From Ipomoea triloba (taxonomy: Eukaryota; Streptophyta; Magnoliopsida; Solanales; Convolvulaceae): a stretch of 64,000 nucleotides of DNA. Below, piece after piece: positions 45,401 to 56,674 of the stretch (its first letter is position 1; each line of letters starts with the position of its first letter). A model generated the notes under the pieces. That model made no database searches. It was not told the DNA's origin and saw only the letters and a list, made by a program, of their open reading frames with translations. The stretch spans positions 17,134,449 through 17,198,448 of the forward strand of contig NC_044919.1 of assembly GCF_003576645.1 (NCBI RefSeq), in the 5' to 3' direction. The position numbers and the translations under genes were made by a program.

Positions 45401-46114
45401 CTGTAATTAAATTGAAATGATATTTTAGTTGTGCTAAAATGAAACTGCAGTATGTATAAAATGAAGCTGAATAGCATGTCTCACATATTGAGTGTATATT
45501 GTTAAATAAAACTGTAGTTGAATTAAAATGATATTGTAGTTTTGCTAAAATGGTAGTTTTGCTAAAATGAAACTAGAGTATGTATAAAAATAAACTGAAT
45601 AACATGTCTCACATATTGAGTGTATATTGTCAAATGAAACTGTAGTTAATATCAAAATGATACTTTAGTTGTAGTAAGACTATTGTAAGACTATTGTATA
45701 TACAATGTCAAATGAAACTGTAACTGAAACAAAATGAAACTTTAGTTGTGCTGAAATGAAACTACAATGTATATAAAATGAAACTAAATATGTTATACAA
45801 ACAGAATTAATTAGATGGAACGGGTACCATTTCTTATCATTAAAAGAAACGACACCGTTTTGGATCATTGTCCACAGTAAATTTTGTCACCAAAATGCAA
45901 TTAGGCCATCAAACTCAAATAAAAAATGCAATTGAAATCTGTTTACTTGAAAATATGCTGACGTGAGTGTTACCGAATTTAAAAATAATTTTTTAATAGT
46001 TTTAAATAAAAATAATTTTTTTAAATTAAAAACAAAACTGGAGACGGAGGTTCTTCATTTCCATGGCAAGAAACAAAGAACCTTCGTCTCCCAGTCGAAG
46101 ACGAACATACCTTC
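42371..46114. other. Duplicated 1870-bp segment around a single N (assembly artefact)
   Basis: 42371-44240 recurs at 44245-46114 with a constant offset of 1874 and no difference that I could see, including simple repeats and A-runs. The N at 44241 sits at the seam, and the second copy starts within a minisatellite unit. Only the second copy continues into unique sequence (46115 on), including the missing right end of an inverted-repeat element. Confidence 0.88.
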
Positions 46115-46461
46115 TTAGTCTCCGGCTATGGAAACAATGGTCTCTTCATCTTTTGGCCATGGAAACAAAGGTCTCTTCATCTCCTGGCCGGAGACGAAGG
46201 GATCGCCCCGGCCATGGCTTCGTCTCTAGTTTTTTTATTTTTTCAAAATATTCGTCTTTAATTTGGTCATGGCTTGATCTCTATTTTTATTTTAAAATTC
46301 TGTAACTGTCACGTCAGCATATTTTCAGTTAAACAAATTATTTTGAGTTGAATTACATGAGTTTGTATTGTTCAAGTATTTAATTGTATTTTTTTTTTTT
46401 AGAGTTTGATAACTTAATTGTATTTTGATGTAAAGTTGAGTGACTTATTTAACTTTATTCC
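43328..46461. mobile_element. Inverted-repeat element split by the artefact
   Basis: Left end AAATAGGTCATTCAGCTGCA (43330, again at 45204) is mirrored by CAACTTTACATCAAAATACA in inverse (about 46420-46456). With the inner insertion removed, the left and right ends match over about 49 bases, to ATCAAACTC. The true element would run from 45203 to 46461, about 1.26 kb. It carries no transposase; a short frame at 46063-46305 is not recognised. Confidence 0.65.
43364..44013. mobile_element. Mutator-like MITE nested in an inverted-repeat element, 650 bp
   Basis: TIRs: GTTATACGGTGGACC...AAAACGGCAGTCGTT on the left and (inverted) TTTACTGTGGAC...AAAACGGTGTCGTTT on the right. These resemble the TIRs of the element at 6496 (TTATACTGTGCACC, AAACGACGTCGTTTT). 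Flanked by 15-bp near-identical blocks CACCAAAATGCAGTT (43349-43363) and CACCAAAATGCAATT (44014-44028). The interior is a tandem repeat of about 115 bp (GAAACTGTAGTT... CATGTCTCACATATTGAG). Repeated at 45238-45887 only because of the artefact. Confidence 0.75.
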
Positions 46462-47142
46462 ATGAAAATATCTTAAATTTGATTTAGTCAAACCAACAAA
46501 GTCTAGTAATTATATTCAAGGGAAAATGTTACTTTTTCCCCCTATGTTATATGCTTATAGCACTTTTCCCCCTTGTGTTATTAAAGTGGTTGTTTTCCCC
46601 CCTCAGTTATTTTAAAAGTGGTAGTTTTTTCCCTTGTAATGTTAAATTGACATTTTAGCCCTTAAAAATAACTATTTCATTTATTTTTATTCTCCAATCA
46701 ATTGTTACTAATATATATGGAAGATCACGGTTCGATACGAACCTAATCGAACACTATAACAATTGAATTTAAATAGTATAGACGGTTACGGTTATGATTC
46801 AAAACCGAAAAAATAAAATAAAATAATTGTTAAATTTAGACTATTTTTAAATAAAAAATAAAATTATAAAAAAAATAAATAAATACATAAGTTTTGATTG
46901 GCGGTTCAAAATCGAAATTGGAACCAAATCGTACCAATTTATCAAAATAAGTGTTTGATCATTTTTACTATGACTATGGCTAAGTTCCGGTTCATGGTTC
47001 AACAATTATTTAATTTTAATTTCCCTATATTCAATGAAATTAAAAGTGAGAGCCGTGCAATGCTTGGAACTTTTCTCTTGACTTTTCAGCACTCCCCGTT
47101 AAATTGCTTCTTCACAGAGATCATTGCTAGAGTACCAAAGTC
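46462..47142. other. Upstream region of the carboxylesterase gene
   Basis: AT-rich. 46520-46640 has a loose repeat of CTTTTCCCCC and GTGGT(A/T)GTTTT. A W-box-like TTGACTTTT lies near 47079, about 65 bases before the start codon. No convincing TATA box was fixed. Confidence 0.5.
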
Positions 47143-48111
47143 ATGGCTGATAGCAACATTAATGATGATAATATAGCCGTCGATTTTTCTCCGTTCATCA
47201 GAGTTTACAAAGACGGCCGAGTTGAGCGCCTCTTCAACTCCCCCCACGCGACGCCATCGCCGGAAGACTCTGCCACTGGCGTCTCCTCCAAAGACCTCAC
47301 CATTTCCCCCAACATCTCTGCCCGTGTCTACCTCCCAAAACTCGCCACCGCCGCCCAAAAACTCCCCATCCTAGTCTACTATCACGGCGGAGGCTTCTGC
47401 TTAGAGTCCGCCTTCTCCTTCTACAGCCACCGCTATCTGAATATCTTAGTTTCCAAAGCCAACGCCATCGCAGTTTCCGTAGAATACCGCCTCGCACCGG
47501 AGCACCCTCTCCCGGCCGGCTACGAGGATTGCTGGGAAGCTCTTCGGTGGGTTATTTCCCACGCCGGCATCGACGACCAAGATCAACGCGTTACAGTCAA
47601 AGAACCGTGGTTGGTTAACCACGGCGACTTCGAGAAGATTTTTGTCGGCGGCGATAGCTCCGGGGGAAACATGGCCCAAAACGTCGCCATCAGAGCCGGT
47701 AAAGAAAACTCAAAACTCTTGGGAGCGGTGCTGTCTTTCCCATACTTCTGGGGGTCGAATGCGAAGGGCGGTGCGCAAAGCACGCGGGGTAAATTTTGGG
47801 ATTTCGTTTATCCGACGGCGGAGGGAGGGATTGATAACCCCATGGTAAATCCGATGGCTGAAAATGCTCCGAGCTTGTCCGGGCTGGGGTGTTCGAAGCT
47901 TCATATCTGTGTCGCGGAGAAAGACGAGCTGAGAGAGATAACTCTCCGGTACGTGGAAGCTGTGAAGAAGAGTGGGTGGAAAGGAGAAATTGAGGTTGTT
48001 GATGTTCAAGGAGAGGACCATTGTTTTCAGATCATCAATCCAGATTCTGAGAAAGCCAAAGATCTTATCAACTGTATTGCTGCTTTCATCAAGGGTGAAT
48101 TAGTTTGCTAG
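47143..48111 (+). CDS. Plant class-I carboxylesterase (alpha/beta hydrolase fold-3), 322 aa
   Basis: An intact, intronless gene of the plant CXE / 2-hydroxyisoflavanone dehydratase-like family, soluble enzymes that hydrolyse esters of small metabolites; the actual substrate cannot be told. Oxyanion hole motif HGGG at residues 81-84, nucleophile Ser172 in GDSSGGN, acid Asp261 in VAEKDELRE and His293 in GEDHCFQI complete the triad. VSVEYRLAPEHPLPAGYEDC (residues 111-130) is the typical family segment, and the N-terminal SPFIRVYKDGRVERL (residues 16-30) also matches. The length is standard. The start context GTCATGGCT is acceptable and no upstream in-frame extension is needed. No signal peptide is seen, suggesting a cytosolic protein. 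Codon use is richer in G/C at third positions than surrounding DNA. It is the only clear host gene in the window. Confidence 0.95.
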   Translation: MADSNINDDNIAVDFSPFIRVYKDGRVERLFNSPHATPSPEDSATGVSSKDLTISPNISARVYLPKLATAAQKLPILVYYHGGGFCLESAFSFYSHRYLNILVSKANAIAVSVEYRLAPEHPLPAGYEDCWEALRWVISHAGIDDQDQRVTVKEPWLVNHGDFEKIFVGGDSSGGNMAQNVAIRAGKENSKLLGAVLSFPYFWGSNAKGGAQSTRGKFWDFVYPTAEGGIDNPMVNPMAENAPSLSGLGCSKLHICVAEKDELREITLRYVEAVKKSGWKGEIEVVDVQGEDHCFQIINPDSEKAKDLINCIAAFIKGELVC

Positions 48112-48258
48112 TTTCAACAGTTTGATCTTATTAATTAGCATTGTTAATGAATTGTTTACTTTTAATTCAAAGCAAAGTATTATATTGAAATTGGACAAAC
48201 TTTGGCCTTGTTTGGCAGTTGTGGTTTTGTTAAAGGATTTGTAGGGAGAAACCACTTA

Positions 48259-48882
48259 GGATATGTTTGGCAAACTTAACTGAAAAGGTAGCTGAAAGCT
48301 GAAAAGTTATAAGCTCGAAACTGAAATATGAAGAGGTGTTAAACTAGCTGTTATGCTTAAAAGTGTTTGGTAAATTTGTTTTTTAATAAGTTAATAAATG
48401 TAAAAAGACTAAAAAGGACATCTTCATAAAATTTAAATAGTTTTAAATTTAAATAGGTTTGTTTACATATTTAAATAAAAAATAATGAAATCAATATATT
48501 TTAATAAAAATATAAAGAACATATATTTGAAAATATATAAAGTAAAAATAAAATGTTTATAATTCATAAAATTAGTTCATAGAAAAATTATTGTTCAAAC
48601 ACAAAAGTCAAACTAAAATTACAACGAAACATATTGATCGAATCGAAAACGTCAAAAGAGTTTTAATTGGGTAGGTAAATGATGTCATTTATTTAAAATA
48701 ATAAGGATAAAGATGGAAAAAAGTTAAGAAGCTACTAGCTTATTTTTGAAAAGCTACCTAAAGTAATTTTTTCAAAATAAGCTCTTATTTTAAGCTACTA
48801 GCTTATTTTGAGAACATTACCCAACAGAACGTATAGCTTATTAGTAGCTTAAAATAAGCTATAAGCTCCGCCAAACAGAGTC
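48259..48882. mobile_element. Tourist-like MITE, 624 bp
   Basis: Ends GGATATGTTTGGC and (inverted) GACTCTGTTTGGC, flanked by TTA at 48256-48258 and 48883-48885. The subterminal parts (AGCTGAAAAGTTATAAGCT; AAAATAAGCTATAAGCT) pair imperfectly. It sits about 150 bases downstream of the carboxylesterase stop and might supply polyadenylation signals, which is inference. Confidence 0.75.
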
Positions 48883-48885
48883 TTA

Positions 48886-49663
48886 ATGGATCGTGTTAGC
48901 AGTGTTTAGGGAGAGATTTGATAAAATTAATTATTTAATATTAATGATTATCAGGTAAAAAGACACTGTTGCAAACAAATTAAAGTTAAGAATATAATAT
49001 GACAAATTTTAAAAAATATGACTAAATGTAACAATATTAATTGTTGCAAACAAATTAAAGTTAAAGATGTAATATGACAAAATTTTTTTAAAAAATTAAA
49101 TGTAACAATACAACAATAGTTGAGTACTAAAATTTAAATTTTCTAACATATAAAAAAGTAAATAAAAATATATGTTAATTATTAATTATATTTGAAAAGA
49201 ATAATTTATATATTATTAATATTTATTAATTCATTAATATAATATTGGTGGTTTTATGGGAAGTTGGGAACCGAGTCATCAAAAATTAGGTATGGATATA
49301 CAAAATGGGGTATAATAATAATAATAATAATAATAATAATCTAAAAACATAATAAGTGTGAATGAAAGTTATACCCTTCACTTATGTCCGTTTTTTCCGT
49401 TAAGTTTTTTTTTATACATTATGCTATAAAAGTTGTACAATATAATATTTTGGACAAATATACCCCTACCGTTATAACTTCCTTTATCTTTTCCACTATT
49501 GTTACTATGCACATGCAACAACCATATATTTTCTTTTCTTCTTCAATAATAATAATATATACATATTATATATTAGAGTTATATGTTAGTTACTTTTTGA
49601 AATATAAATATCAAATTTATAATAATATTTTACATTATTAGTATTATTATTATTTTCTATAAT
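48886..49663. other. AT-rich stretch, no gene
   Basis: Contains a duplicated segment near 48976 and 49044 (GTTGCAAACAAATTAAAGTT) and a TAA microsatellite (about 49311-49341). The frame at 49384-49641 is low-complexity. Confidence 0.6.
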
Positions 49664-51392
49664 TTTTTATGAAAACCAAACAACAAAACTTCATTAATTA
49701 TGCAAAAACAAATGTCGTATACAATCCAGGTAAGTAGTAAACCAAGAACGAGGACCAGACTGCGAAGTCGCAGCGCTAGCTTACACATGAGCTAACGTAT
49801 TTGCTTATCTAGGAACAAAATGAAACGATACATCAATAAAATAACGTTTCAAGACAATACAATCATGAATAATGCAGTCGATATAAGAGTGAATCGGGGA
49901 AGAGTTCTTCAGCCAGTTACAAACCAATTGACAATCCGAATAGATAGCCACCTTATACCAACCCCGATCCTTAGCCTAAGAGAGTGCCTCCTTAACAGCC
50001 ATGACTTCAGCTAGAATAGGATCCCGAATTGAAGGCACCTAACATGATTATTATGTGCCGCCAGAAACCTCCCATCACCCTCAAGCACCAACGTTGAGAT
50101 AAAACCTTACTCTCTGTCCGGGAAGACTGCAACATCTACATTAATGTTAACTCCATCAAGAATAGGCGTATGAATATAAGCATGGTGATTAGTTGGATTA
50201 CTAGGAGCACGTGGCGTTACCTGCAAAGCACACCACTCATCATTCAGAAGCATAATTCGTCTCACCACCTCCTCAGGTGACCATCTTTTATTATTCCAAA
50301 GCAGCTCATTTCTACAATTCCATACTGACCAGCACAATGCCCCACAATTACTATTAGAACCTCATCTTTCTCCTCAACAAGCTTTGAAAGCCAAGCAGCG
50401 AAATCATCAGAAATACATACAGGGGGAAGACCTTGGAGATTATCCCATAATCTGGCCGTATAAGCACATTGCATGAAGAGGTGTAATGCAGATTCCAAAT
50501 GGGACTGGCACAACGGGCATAAAACATCAACATTAACACCCCGACCAGCAAGAGTGGTACACATGGGGAGAATATCACAAGCGCACCTTCATACAAAATT
50601 TAGAATCTTTGGTGGAAGTCTCAATTTCCACAACAACTTCCAAGCGGTGAAACATGTAGACTCACTACCCACACCCTCCACCATCAACTTATAACCCTGT
50701 TTAACCGTGTACATCCCTCTAATGTGACTTCGCCAACACCACTGATCAACAAATGAAGCAGAAATAGGCAATTCATGATAAGGTCTACATCCTGGTCACA
50801 AAATAATTCTCGAAGCAGAGGGACGTCCCAATCGAAGATCACTAGATCAATGAGAGACGGCACCATAGCTAAACCATGAAAATCTGAACGGGGAGTAGCA
50901 ATGAATGGGGAGTCCTTATCAAGTAACCAAGGGTCATCCCAAATATGAGTTGTACAACCATCACTGATTCTAGAGTAACAACCTCTTTGCAGGAGACTCT
51001 GGGCTGCAATGACAGACCTCCATACATAGCTTGGATTCGCGCCTAATTTAGCTTGTAAAAAGGAACAGTCATGGAAGTACCTGACCTTATAAAGTCTTGC
51101 AGCTAAAGAATTCGGCTGAGTTAAGAATCTCGAACCTTGCTTGGCCAAAAGAGCTAAATTAAATTCCTAGAGCCGTTTAAAACCAATGCCACCACAAAAT
51201 TTCGGCATATACATTCTGGACCAAGAGAGCCAGTGAACATCCCCACCACCAGTTGTCTTCGACTCCCACCAAAACTTGTTCATAATCCTTTCCAGGGCCA
51301 AACAAAAGGTAGTAGCTAGGAAGATAGTAGATGCTCATTGTATAAGTGGGTAAAGCCTGAGCCACCGTTTTGGGAAAAATTTCCTTACCCGC
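49664..51392 (-). pseudogene. L1-type LINE, 3' part (RT tail, zf-RVT and RNase H)
   Basis: The minus strand reads LLAGKEIFPKTVAQALPTYT (end of the RT domain), ALLAKQGSRFLTQPNSLAAR, LYKVRYFHDCSFL, the zinc-binding RVT region, GMYTVKQGYKLM, WKLLWKLRLPPKILNF, ALCWSVWNCRNELLWNNKRW and an RNase H start DGVNINVDVAVFPD. It ends near 49664 in a short A-rich tail after INEVLLFGF-like codons. Several stops and frameshifts. Upstream RT catalytic motifs and the endonuclease are gone, cut off at 51393 by an Athila LTR. Confidence 0.85.
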
Positions 51393-52541
51393 TAACAACA
51401 CTTGCGTGCATAGGCTGAAATGTAAAAAGATATGTGTATGATAAAACGGAAAGTCAGTGACTCCCCGAGTGTGGGTCTCGAAGGATGGACGTAGAGGTGT
51501 GTCAAACGTTTGTATGTTCGAATGATTGAGTCATGCTAGAGATGTGAGTGTGGTTAATGATGATTCGAGAATGAAAGGGTTCATAAGGTTGGTAAGAGAA
51601 TAGGAGTAAAACAAGTGTGGATAAATGTGTGTAAGGGAAGTAAGGGATTGGATATTGCTCATTTATGTTACATCCTAGTGTGTCTAAGGTAATGGATAAA
51701 CGGAGCAAGAATGTTGGCTATTCAGGAGCGTGTCTTCTTAGTCCTCTTCCACCTCTATGTACTAGGGGACTTAGGAGTGCCTTTAAGCAACCAAAGTCCT
51801 AAGAGACATTTTATCGAACACCTTAGCTACACACTTTCCTACTATTCTTAAGAAGTGCATAGGATCTATGGTTGTTACAAAGCTTTCAATCCTAACTCTA
51901 ATCAAAGACATGAAAGAGTCAAAAGCTCAATCTCTCATCTAGATTGGCCAAATCCAAACAAGATATCATCAAAACAACAATCAATAGACAAGAATAGAAA
52001 TTCCAACAATCCAAGCATTTAAATCCAAAATAAGATATAAGATCATCACACTAGCAACATATCTTCACACAATCCAAATCCCTAGATTAAACTAGCCACT
52101 CATGATCAAGAATTCAAAGACAATAGCTAATTCAATCCAAGAACAAAATAGTAAAATAGATTAAGATGAAATAGAAATCACTTAGTATTGAAGTATTCCT
52201 TCAATCCAAGCTTGTTGTCTTGCTACAAGGAGAATTTGCTAAGCTAAACAATTCTAAAAACTAAGAAATGAAAATTATTGCAAGAAGGAGGAACTAGCCA
52301 CTCATGGGGGCTCTCTCTGAAATTCTATCACGGGGGCTTAAATAGTCTCCGAATTTTTGCTCTAGGGAATTTCTCGCGTAGAGTCCAATCCACGTTTCCC
52401 ACACGCGTGTAGACGTGCGTGGTTGGCTACTGGAATGAATTTAAAGCACAAATCATCATAAAATTATCATCTAAGGATACTAAAAACATTATAGAGCACC
52501 CTAGTTTGCACTCAAATAATGGGTATCTTGGGAGCTTATCC
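51393..52541 (-). repeat. Athila 3' LTR (left copy)
   Basis: Matches the right LTR (60705-61594) from TAACAACACTTGCGTGCAT on. The right border is GGAGCTTATCC, matching the inverse of TGATAAGC at the start of the related LTR at 59356. TG/CA ends have decayed to TA/CC. CACACGCGTGT lies near 52401. No target duplication with the LINE flank was found. Confidence 0.75.
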
Positions 52542-52734
52542 GCATAAAAATAACAATATTCCTTTGTAGGTAACACAAAAGATTTCTTCCTTTTCGATAG
52601 TATTGAGAGTACAGTGTGTGAAAAAAAAAAGGAATATTGTTATTTTTTTTTATTTTTTTAAAGGGTATCCACGTCTGTTGTTAAAAGAACAGACACGGAT
52701 TCCCTATTTTTTAAAAATATTTTGTTGCCAAATC

Positions 52735-52948
52735 GCGATGGAATTGCGACAGAAATATTCCGTCGTTATATTTCGCGACGGAATTTTTCCGTCGCCATAT
52801 TTCGCGACAGAATTTTTCCGTCGCAAACGGAGATACGACGAGCTGATAGACGACGGAACGAATTCTGTCGCCAAACCTGTTTCGCGACGGAATTTGGCAG
52901 TTTCGCGACGGAATTTTTCCGTCGCGAAATGTGATTTTTCTTGTAGTG
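52735..52948. mobile_element. CACTA element end fragment
   Basis: Units of CGCGACGGAATTTTTCCGTC lead to the terminus TTTTTCTTGTAGTG at 52948, a CACTA end. The opposite end is absent. It is a different CACTA family from 5817-11658, as the subterminal repeat is unrelated. The frame 52603-53325 that crosses it is not a protein gene. Confidence 0.8.
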
Positions 52949-53859
52949 GAATCCTAGCGAAGCGGCTCACCTTATCTCTTATTTTCTCAATTCCTAGGAT
53001 CCTTTTATGTGAACAACCGACTCCAGATAAAGCTTTTTGCTTACCGAAGACTATGGTTGAACGCAACCCAGTGAATTGGCTTTCCTCAATTTTTAATCTC
53101 GGTGATTGGCCTTTTGCCTTTTCGACTTTTTCTCCATGCAACCCCTCATGCCTTTTTCTTTTGGGATTAAGGGATTTTTCTCTCTTAAGCTTACCAATAG
53201 GCTCACCTTTTGCCCCATGCCCTACCAAGGTTAGTTCAATTCCGGGCCTCGCTAAAATTTATCTTTCTCAAATTAAAAACTGCACAGTCCCACTTCGAGA
53301 GATCCTTGACGAAAGTCCTACGTAAATAAGAGGCGAACATCATGCAAGCAGGCAAGAATATAAACTTATTTGGCTCTCAACACTCTCATGGGTGCGAAAA
53401 GTAACTTCCTCAAAGATATTTCAAGAATAAAAAAATTTGGGCATCTAGTCAAAATTCTCTCTAGATAACACAAATAATAACTTTCTTTTCACATTGCAAA
53501 TACACCCGCTTATCATTCCCAAGAGCTCAACTTTCCAACTCTAAGCAAATAAGCATGTTAAACATCGTCCTCGATGTTTCCTTACAATATAGGGTAAAGG
53601 AAAAAAACGGGTTTCAAAAGATTTTTCAAATAAGAAATCCCTTTCCACACTTTGGAAATTGCTCTGGGATATAGGGTTTATTGTAATGATCCTCTATTGA
53701 TAAAATAACATGGTAAGCTCAAACAAACGCATCCAAAGCTATATAAACAAATTTTCCACACATTAAAATAAAAAACCGGGGCTTAAAATAGAAAAGGGAT
53801 AAGAGGTTAAACCAAGTATGCATCCCTTTTTCCACACTTTAGCTTCCAACATTGGTCAG
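52949..53859 (-). other. Non-coding 3' part of an Athila-like interior
   Basis: On the minus strand AACATCGAGGACGATGTTTA (about 53558-53577) and AGTGTGGAAAAAGGGAT (near 53830) are of the kind found between the Athila ORF and the 3' LTR. No frame of note. Confidence 0.45.
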
Positions 53860-54560
53860 TGATAAGCACCAAGAATGATACGTAAAAAGGGTCTAAAATG
53901 GAATAGAAGTATAACGTTTTGCCATCCGATCATAACAATGACCTGCATTTTAGCTCAGATGTGATTAAAATCTTCTAACATCAATTCTAGGAAAAGTTTT
54001 GAAGTATTTTACAGGTTGGAAAGGGATTTAAGGCTCAACAGAGCAAAAGACAAACGAAATCGCAATGCAGCATCTTCCCACGCAGCCCAACACACGTGTG
54101 GAGAGGAGTGGAATCTTTCCAGTAACTTCCCACGCCCACCACCACGCGTGGTAGCATGCTTGGTCGAGCCAAAGGGCCATTTTGGGAAAATTGTCCCTTT
54201 TTGTCACCTATATAAATCCCTTTTGCCCTAAACCTAAGGAGCTCTCCTTTAGAATAGTTTAGATCTGAAATTGTAGAGGGTTTTCTCCCCTCTTGGGGGA
54301 AAATTCCTTTTCTTCTAGATTAGATTAGATCCAAGGGCAAGGATGAAGATTGGAATTTCAAGAACAAAGTGTAAAAGAATCCCCTCTTGAGAGTGGTAAC
54401 TATTCTCTCCAAATCTTAATCTAATATTTGTTTCTTTGATATTTCATTTCTTCTTCTTATTTCTTTAGCATGTTAGAGTAGATTAGAAAGGGGATTGGTG
54501 GCCCCAAAGTTAAACTATGTGGATGTTTGATATAATTGCTAGTTGATATAATCTCCTCCC
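53860..54560 (+). repeat. LTR-like segment, truncated
   Basis: Starts TGATAAGCACCAAGAATGAT, like the solo LTR at 33956. It contains ACCACCACGCGTGGTAGCAT, a TATA-like CTATATAAATCCC (54210) and a gene-leader-like region after it. The right border could not be set, and no ACGT-type 5-bp target duplication matches GTCAG on its left. Confidence 0.55.
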
Positions 54561-54774
54561 AACTTGAGATACATGGCGAAGAACTCACTCACGGAAAAGG
54601 CAACCATGGGTCCCTCATCTTTTTCACCTAAAAGACGGTTTACAAGGCCCAAACCCTGGAACAATCTCGTCGCAAAGGTCCTATGAAGACTATTTGTACC
54701 TTTTTCTTAATCTGGGTTTGAAGCAATCTCCTTGCTTGAACGCCCATGTTAATGTCGATATTATTCTCCATGCT

Positions 54775-55539
54775 CTACATGTAGAATAAGTCTTGCCTAT
54801 AGACTTTGCTTCTGTTGGTTGTCCTTCCTGAGAGGTTCACCACGAAAGCCAATCTGATGGCTTTCAGATAATTCTTGGTGATGAACTTCGCCTTCAAATT
54901 GGATGAGTCATACATTGCGTTATTGGTAATCTCCCTCCAATAGTTGACAACATCCCAGTCTGAAGTAAAGTCAGTCTTATAATCCCTAAAATAAGGCATG
55001 GTTACCTCTATTGCATCATGAAACCCGAGAGCAACACTCAAGTCGTTAACCGAAATGTGGTAACAATTGCCAAATAGACAAAATTTAATCGATTCCTTTG
55101 CATCATTGGCCTCAAGCCGTATGTCCAGCGTGGCCAAGAACTCATAAGTAACAGGCGAGTAGGTTGGACCTCGCCACTCGAATAGCCTGCTCAATTGTGG
55201 GTGCCTTCTTAGTCGATTTACTTCCTCTATGCAATCAAACTCCCACAAAACGTTATGATCGAAGAACCGTCCCTCACTCAACCGTTTGCTTTTGTAAACG
55301 TCCACCAAGGCACGTTCCCGAGCTGTCAGATGTCTTAGGGATCGTGTGCCACGTTCTCGAGGAACAGGTGGAACTTTCGGTTGATTCCTTGGATGCTGAG
55401 CTCTTGCTCTCGATCTACTAGATTCAGCGTCATCGTGTTTTGCCTTTTTAGCCATTTCTTTGTGTCGTCTCATCCTACAAAATTTAGAGAATTCAAAAAT
55501 AATGCTCATAGTAATTAGTTCAATGCAATTATCATTCAA
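54775..55539 (-). pseudogene. Athila ORF protein (env-position ORF), 254 aa, 3' truncated
   Basis: Belongs to the family of plant retrotransposon Athila ORF proteins that lie after pol; their role is unknown and an envelope-like role has only been proposed. Visible: a basic N-terminal part (KKAKHDDAESSRSRARAQHP), ERALVDVYKSKRLSEGRFFD, the conserved PVTYEFLATLDIRLE, NCYHISVNDLSVALGF and VNYWREITNNAMYD. A TAG after DLFYM at 54775 interrupts, and further family-like codons continue to about 54640. No convincing signal peptide. The first ATG may lie inside an intron-like leader; MRRHKEMAKKAK is the more natural start. Confidence 0.75.
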
Positions 55540-56640
55540 TAAGACACCAATGATTGTAGCTAAAATTTCTTGTCAAGAAGTGGGGAATTCGAAAACAAGT
55601 AGGGGTAAGGATTTTCGAAAATTTTGCCACAGTTTCCCCTATATTTTCATGAATTTCCATCATGAAAATATCAACAAAATCATTCCACTATCACACACAA
55701 GCTCAATTTCATCATAAGATAATTCAATTTGGTAGTCAATTATGAAGTCAACTCAAAAGTCAAGAATTTCAAAAAGTCAACTTCATCTTCTTCCCCAAAT
55801 TCAAGAATTAGGGTTTGAAGGTGAAAATTCAATTTCAACAATGTAGCATGTGTAATGTCAAATTGATGGCATATAATGGTTCTATAACAAGTTTACACAT
55901 CAATTCAATCATCAATTTCATAATCTAAACAAGAAATTAAGCAAACCCATATGCCCAACAATGGTGTTCATACTTCAAGCTCAAAATTGAAATTCAATCC
56001 ATCAATGTAATCATGAATAATGAAAGAAAACATCAAAGGATAGTTCTATGAAACTTTATAAACCAATATAAATTCAAATCATTCAAAACCATTCAAAGCA
56101 TTGTAGGATAAATTTTCAACATTCAAATCTTCCAAACTCATGAATATTCAAATAGATTGGTAAAAAGAGATGTATTTACCTTGATGGTGATGTTTTTAAC
56201 TGTGGGAAGATGAAAATAAACTCACTTTCTCAAACCTTTAGACTTGGATGATACCTTGCATGGAGAAGAAGAAGAATTTTGAGGTTTTGGGATGGAATGG
56301 GCGTGGTTCGGCCGAAGGGGGGTTTTATGCGTGATGTTGAGTCCACGTGCACCACACGCGTGTGGTGGCATACTGGATTGCTGCCACGCGCGTTAGCACG
56401 CATGTCAGCCTGCGTGACAGTCCAGTTCGACCTTTCTCCTCCTGTTTTGGTTTTTCCTTCAACTTTTGTCCGAATTGGGCCCTTGCAATGCATTTTTCCA
56501 GTCTTTAAAACCTATAAATTAATCTTCCAAAAACATTGCACCAAGTAGAATTCTAACAAAACATTAAAAAGAAAACTTAAAAAGAAACATAAGACAATTT
56601 ATTAAATCTTGGGTTGCCTCCCAAGTAGCGCCACGGTTTA
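55540..56640 (-). other. Spacer between the lost integrase and the Athila ORF
   Basis: Minus strand: leader-like sequence with the palindrome CCACACGCGTGTGG (56358-56372, as CCACCACACGCGTGTGGTG) followed by a CATAAAACCC TATA-like box and a GTGAGT donor, then intron-like AT-rich DNA. This looks like a second promoter or splice leader for the Athila ORF, by inference. No frame of note. Confidence 0.45.
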
Positions 56641-56674
56641 CGTCTTTGGCTAGACGCATCATACCTTTTTCTTC

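Noticed and set aside
43806..45868. Two identical 62-residue frames taken as a gene pair
   Set aside because: They are one frame seen twice because of the duplicated segment around the N at 44241, and lie in a MITE.
46063..46305. 80-residue Arg/Ser-rich frame
   Set aside because: Built from short local repeats (GAGACGAAG and CCATGGAAAC) inside a non-autonomous element; no known domain.
52603..53325. 240-residue frame on the plus strand
   Set aside because: Runs through a CACTA terminus and unrelated DNA; content is mostly the repeat and no family is recognised.
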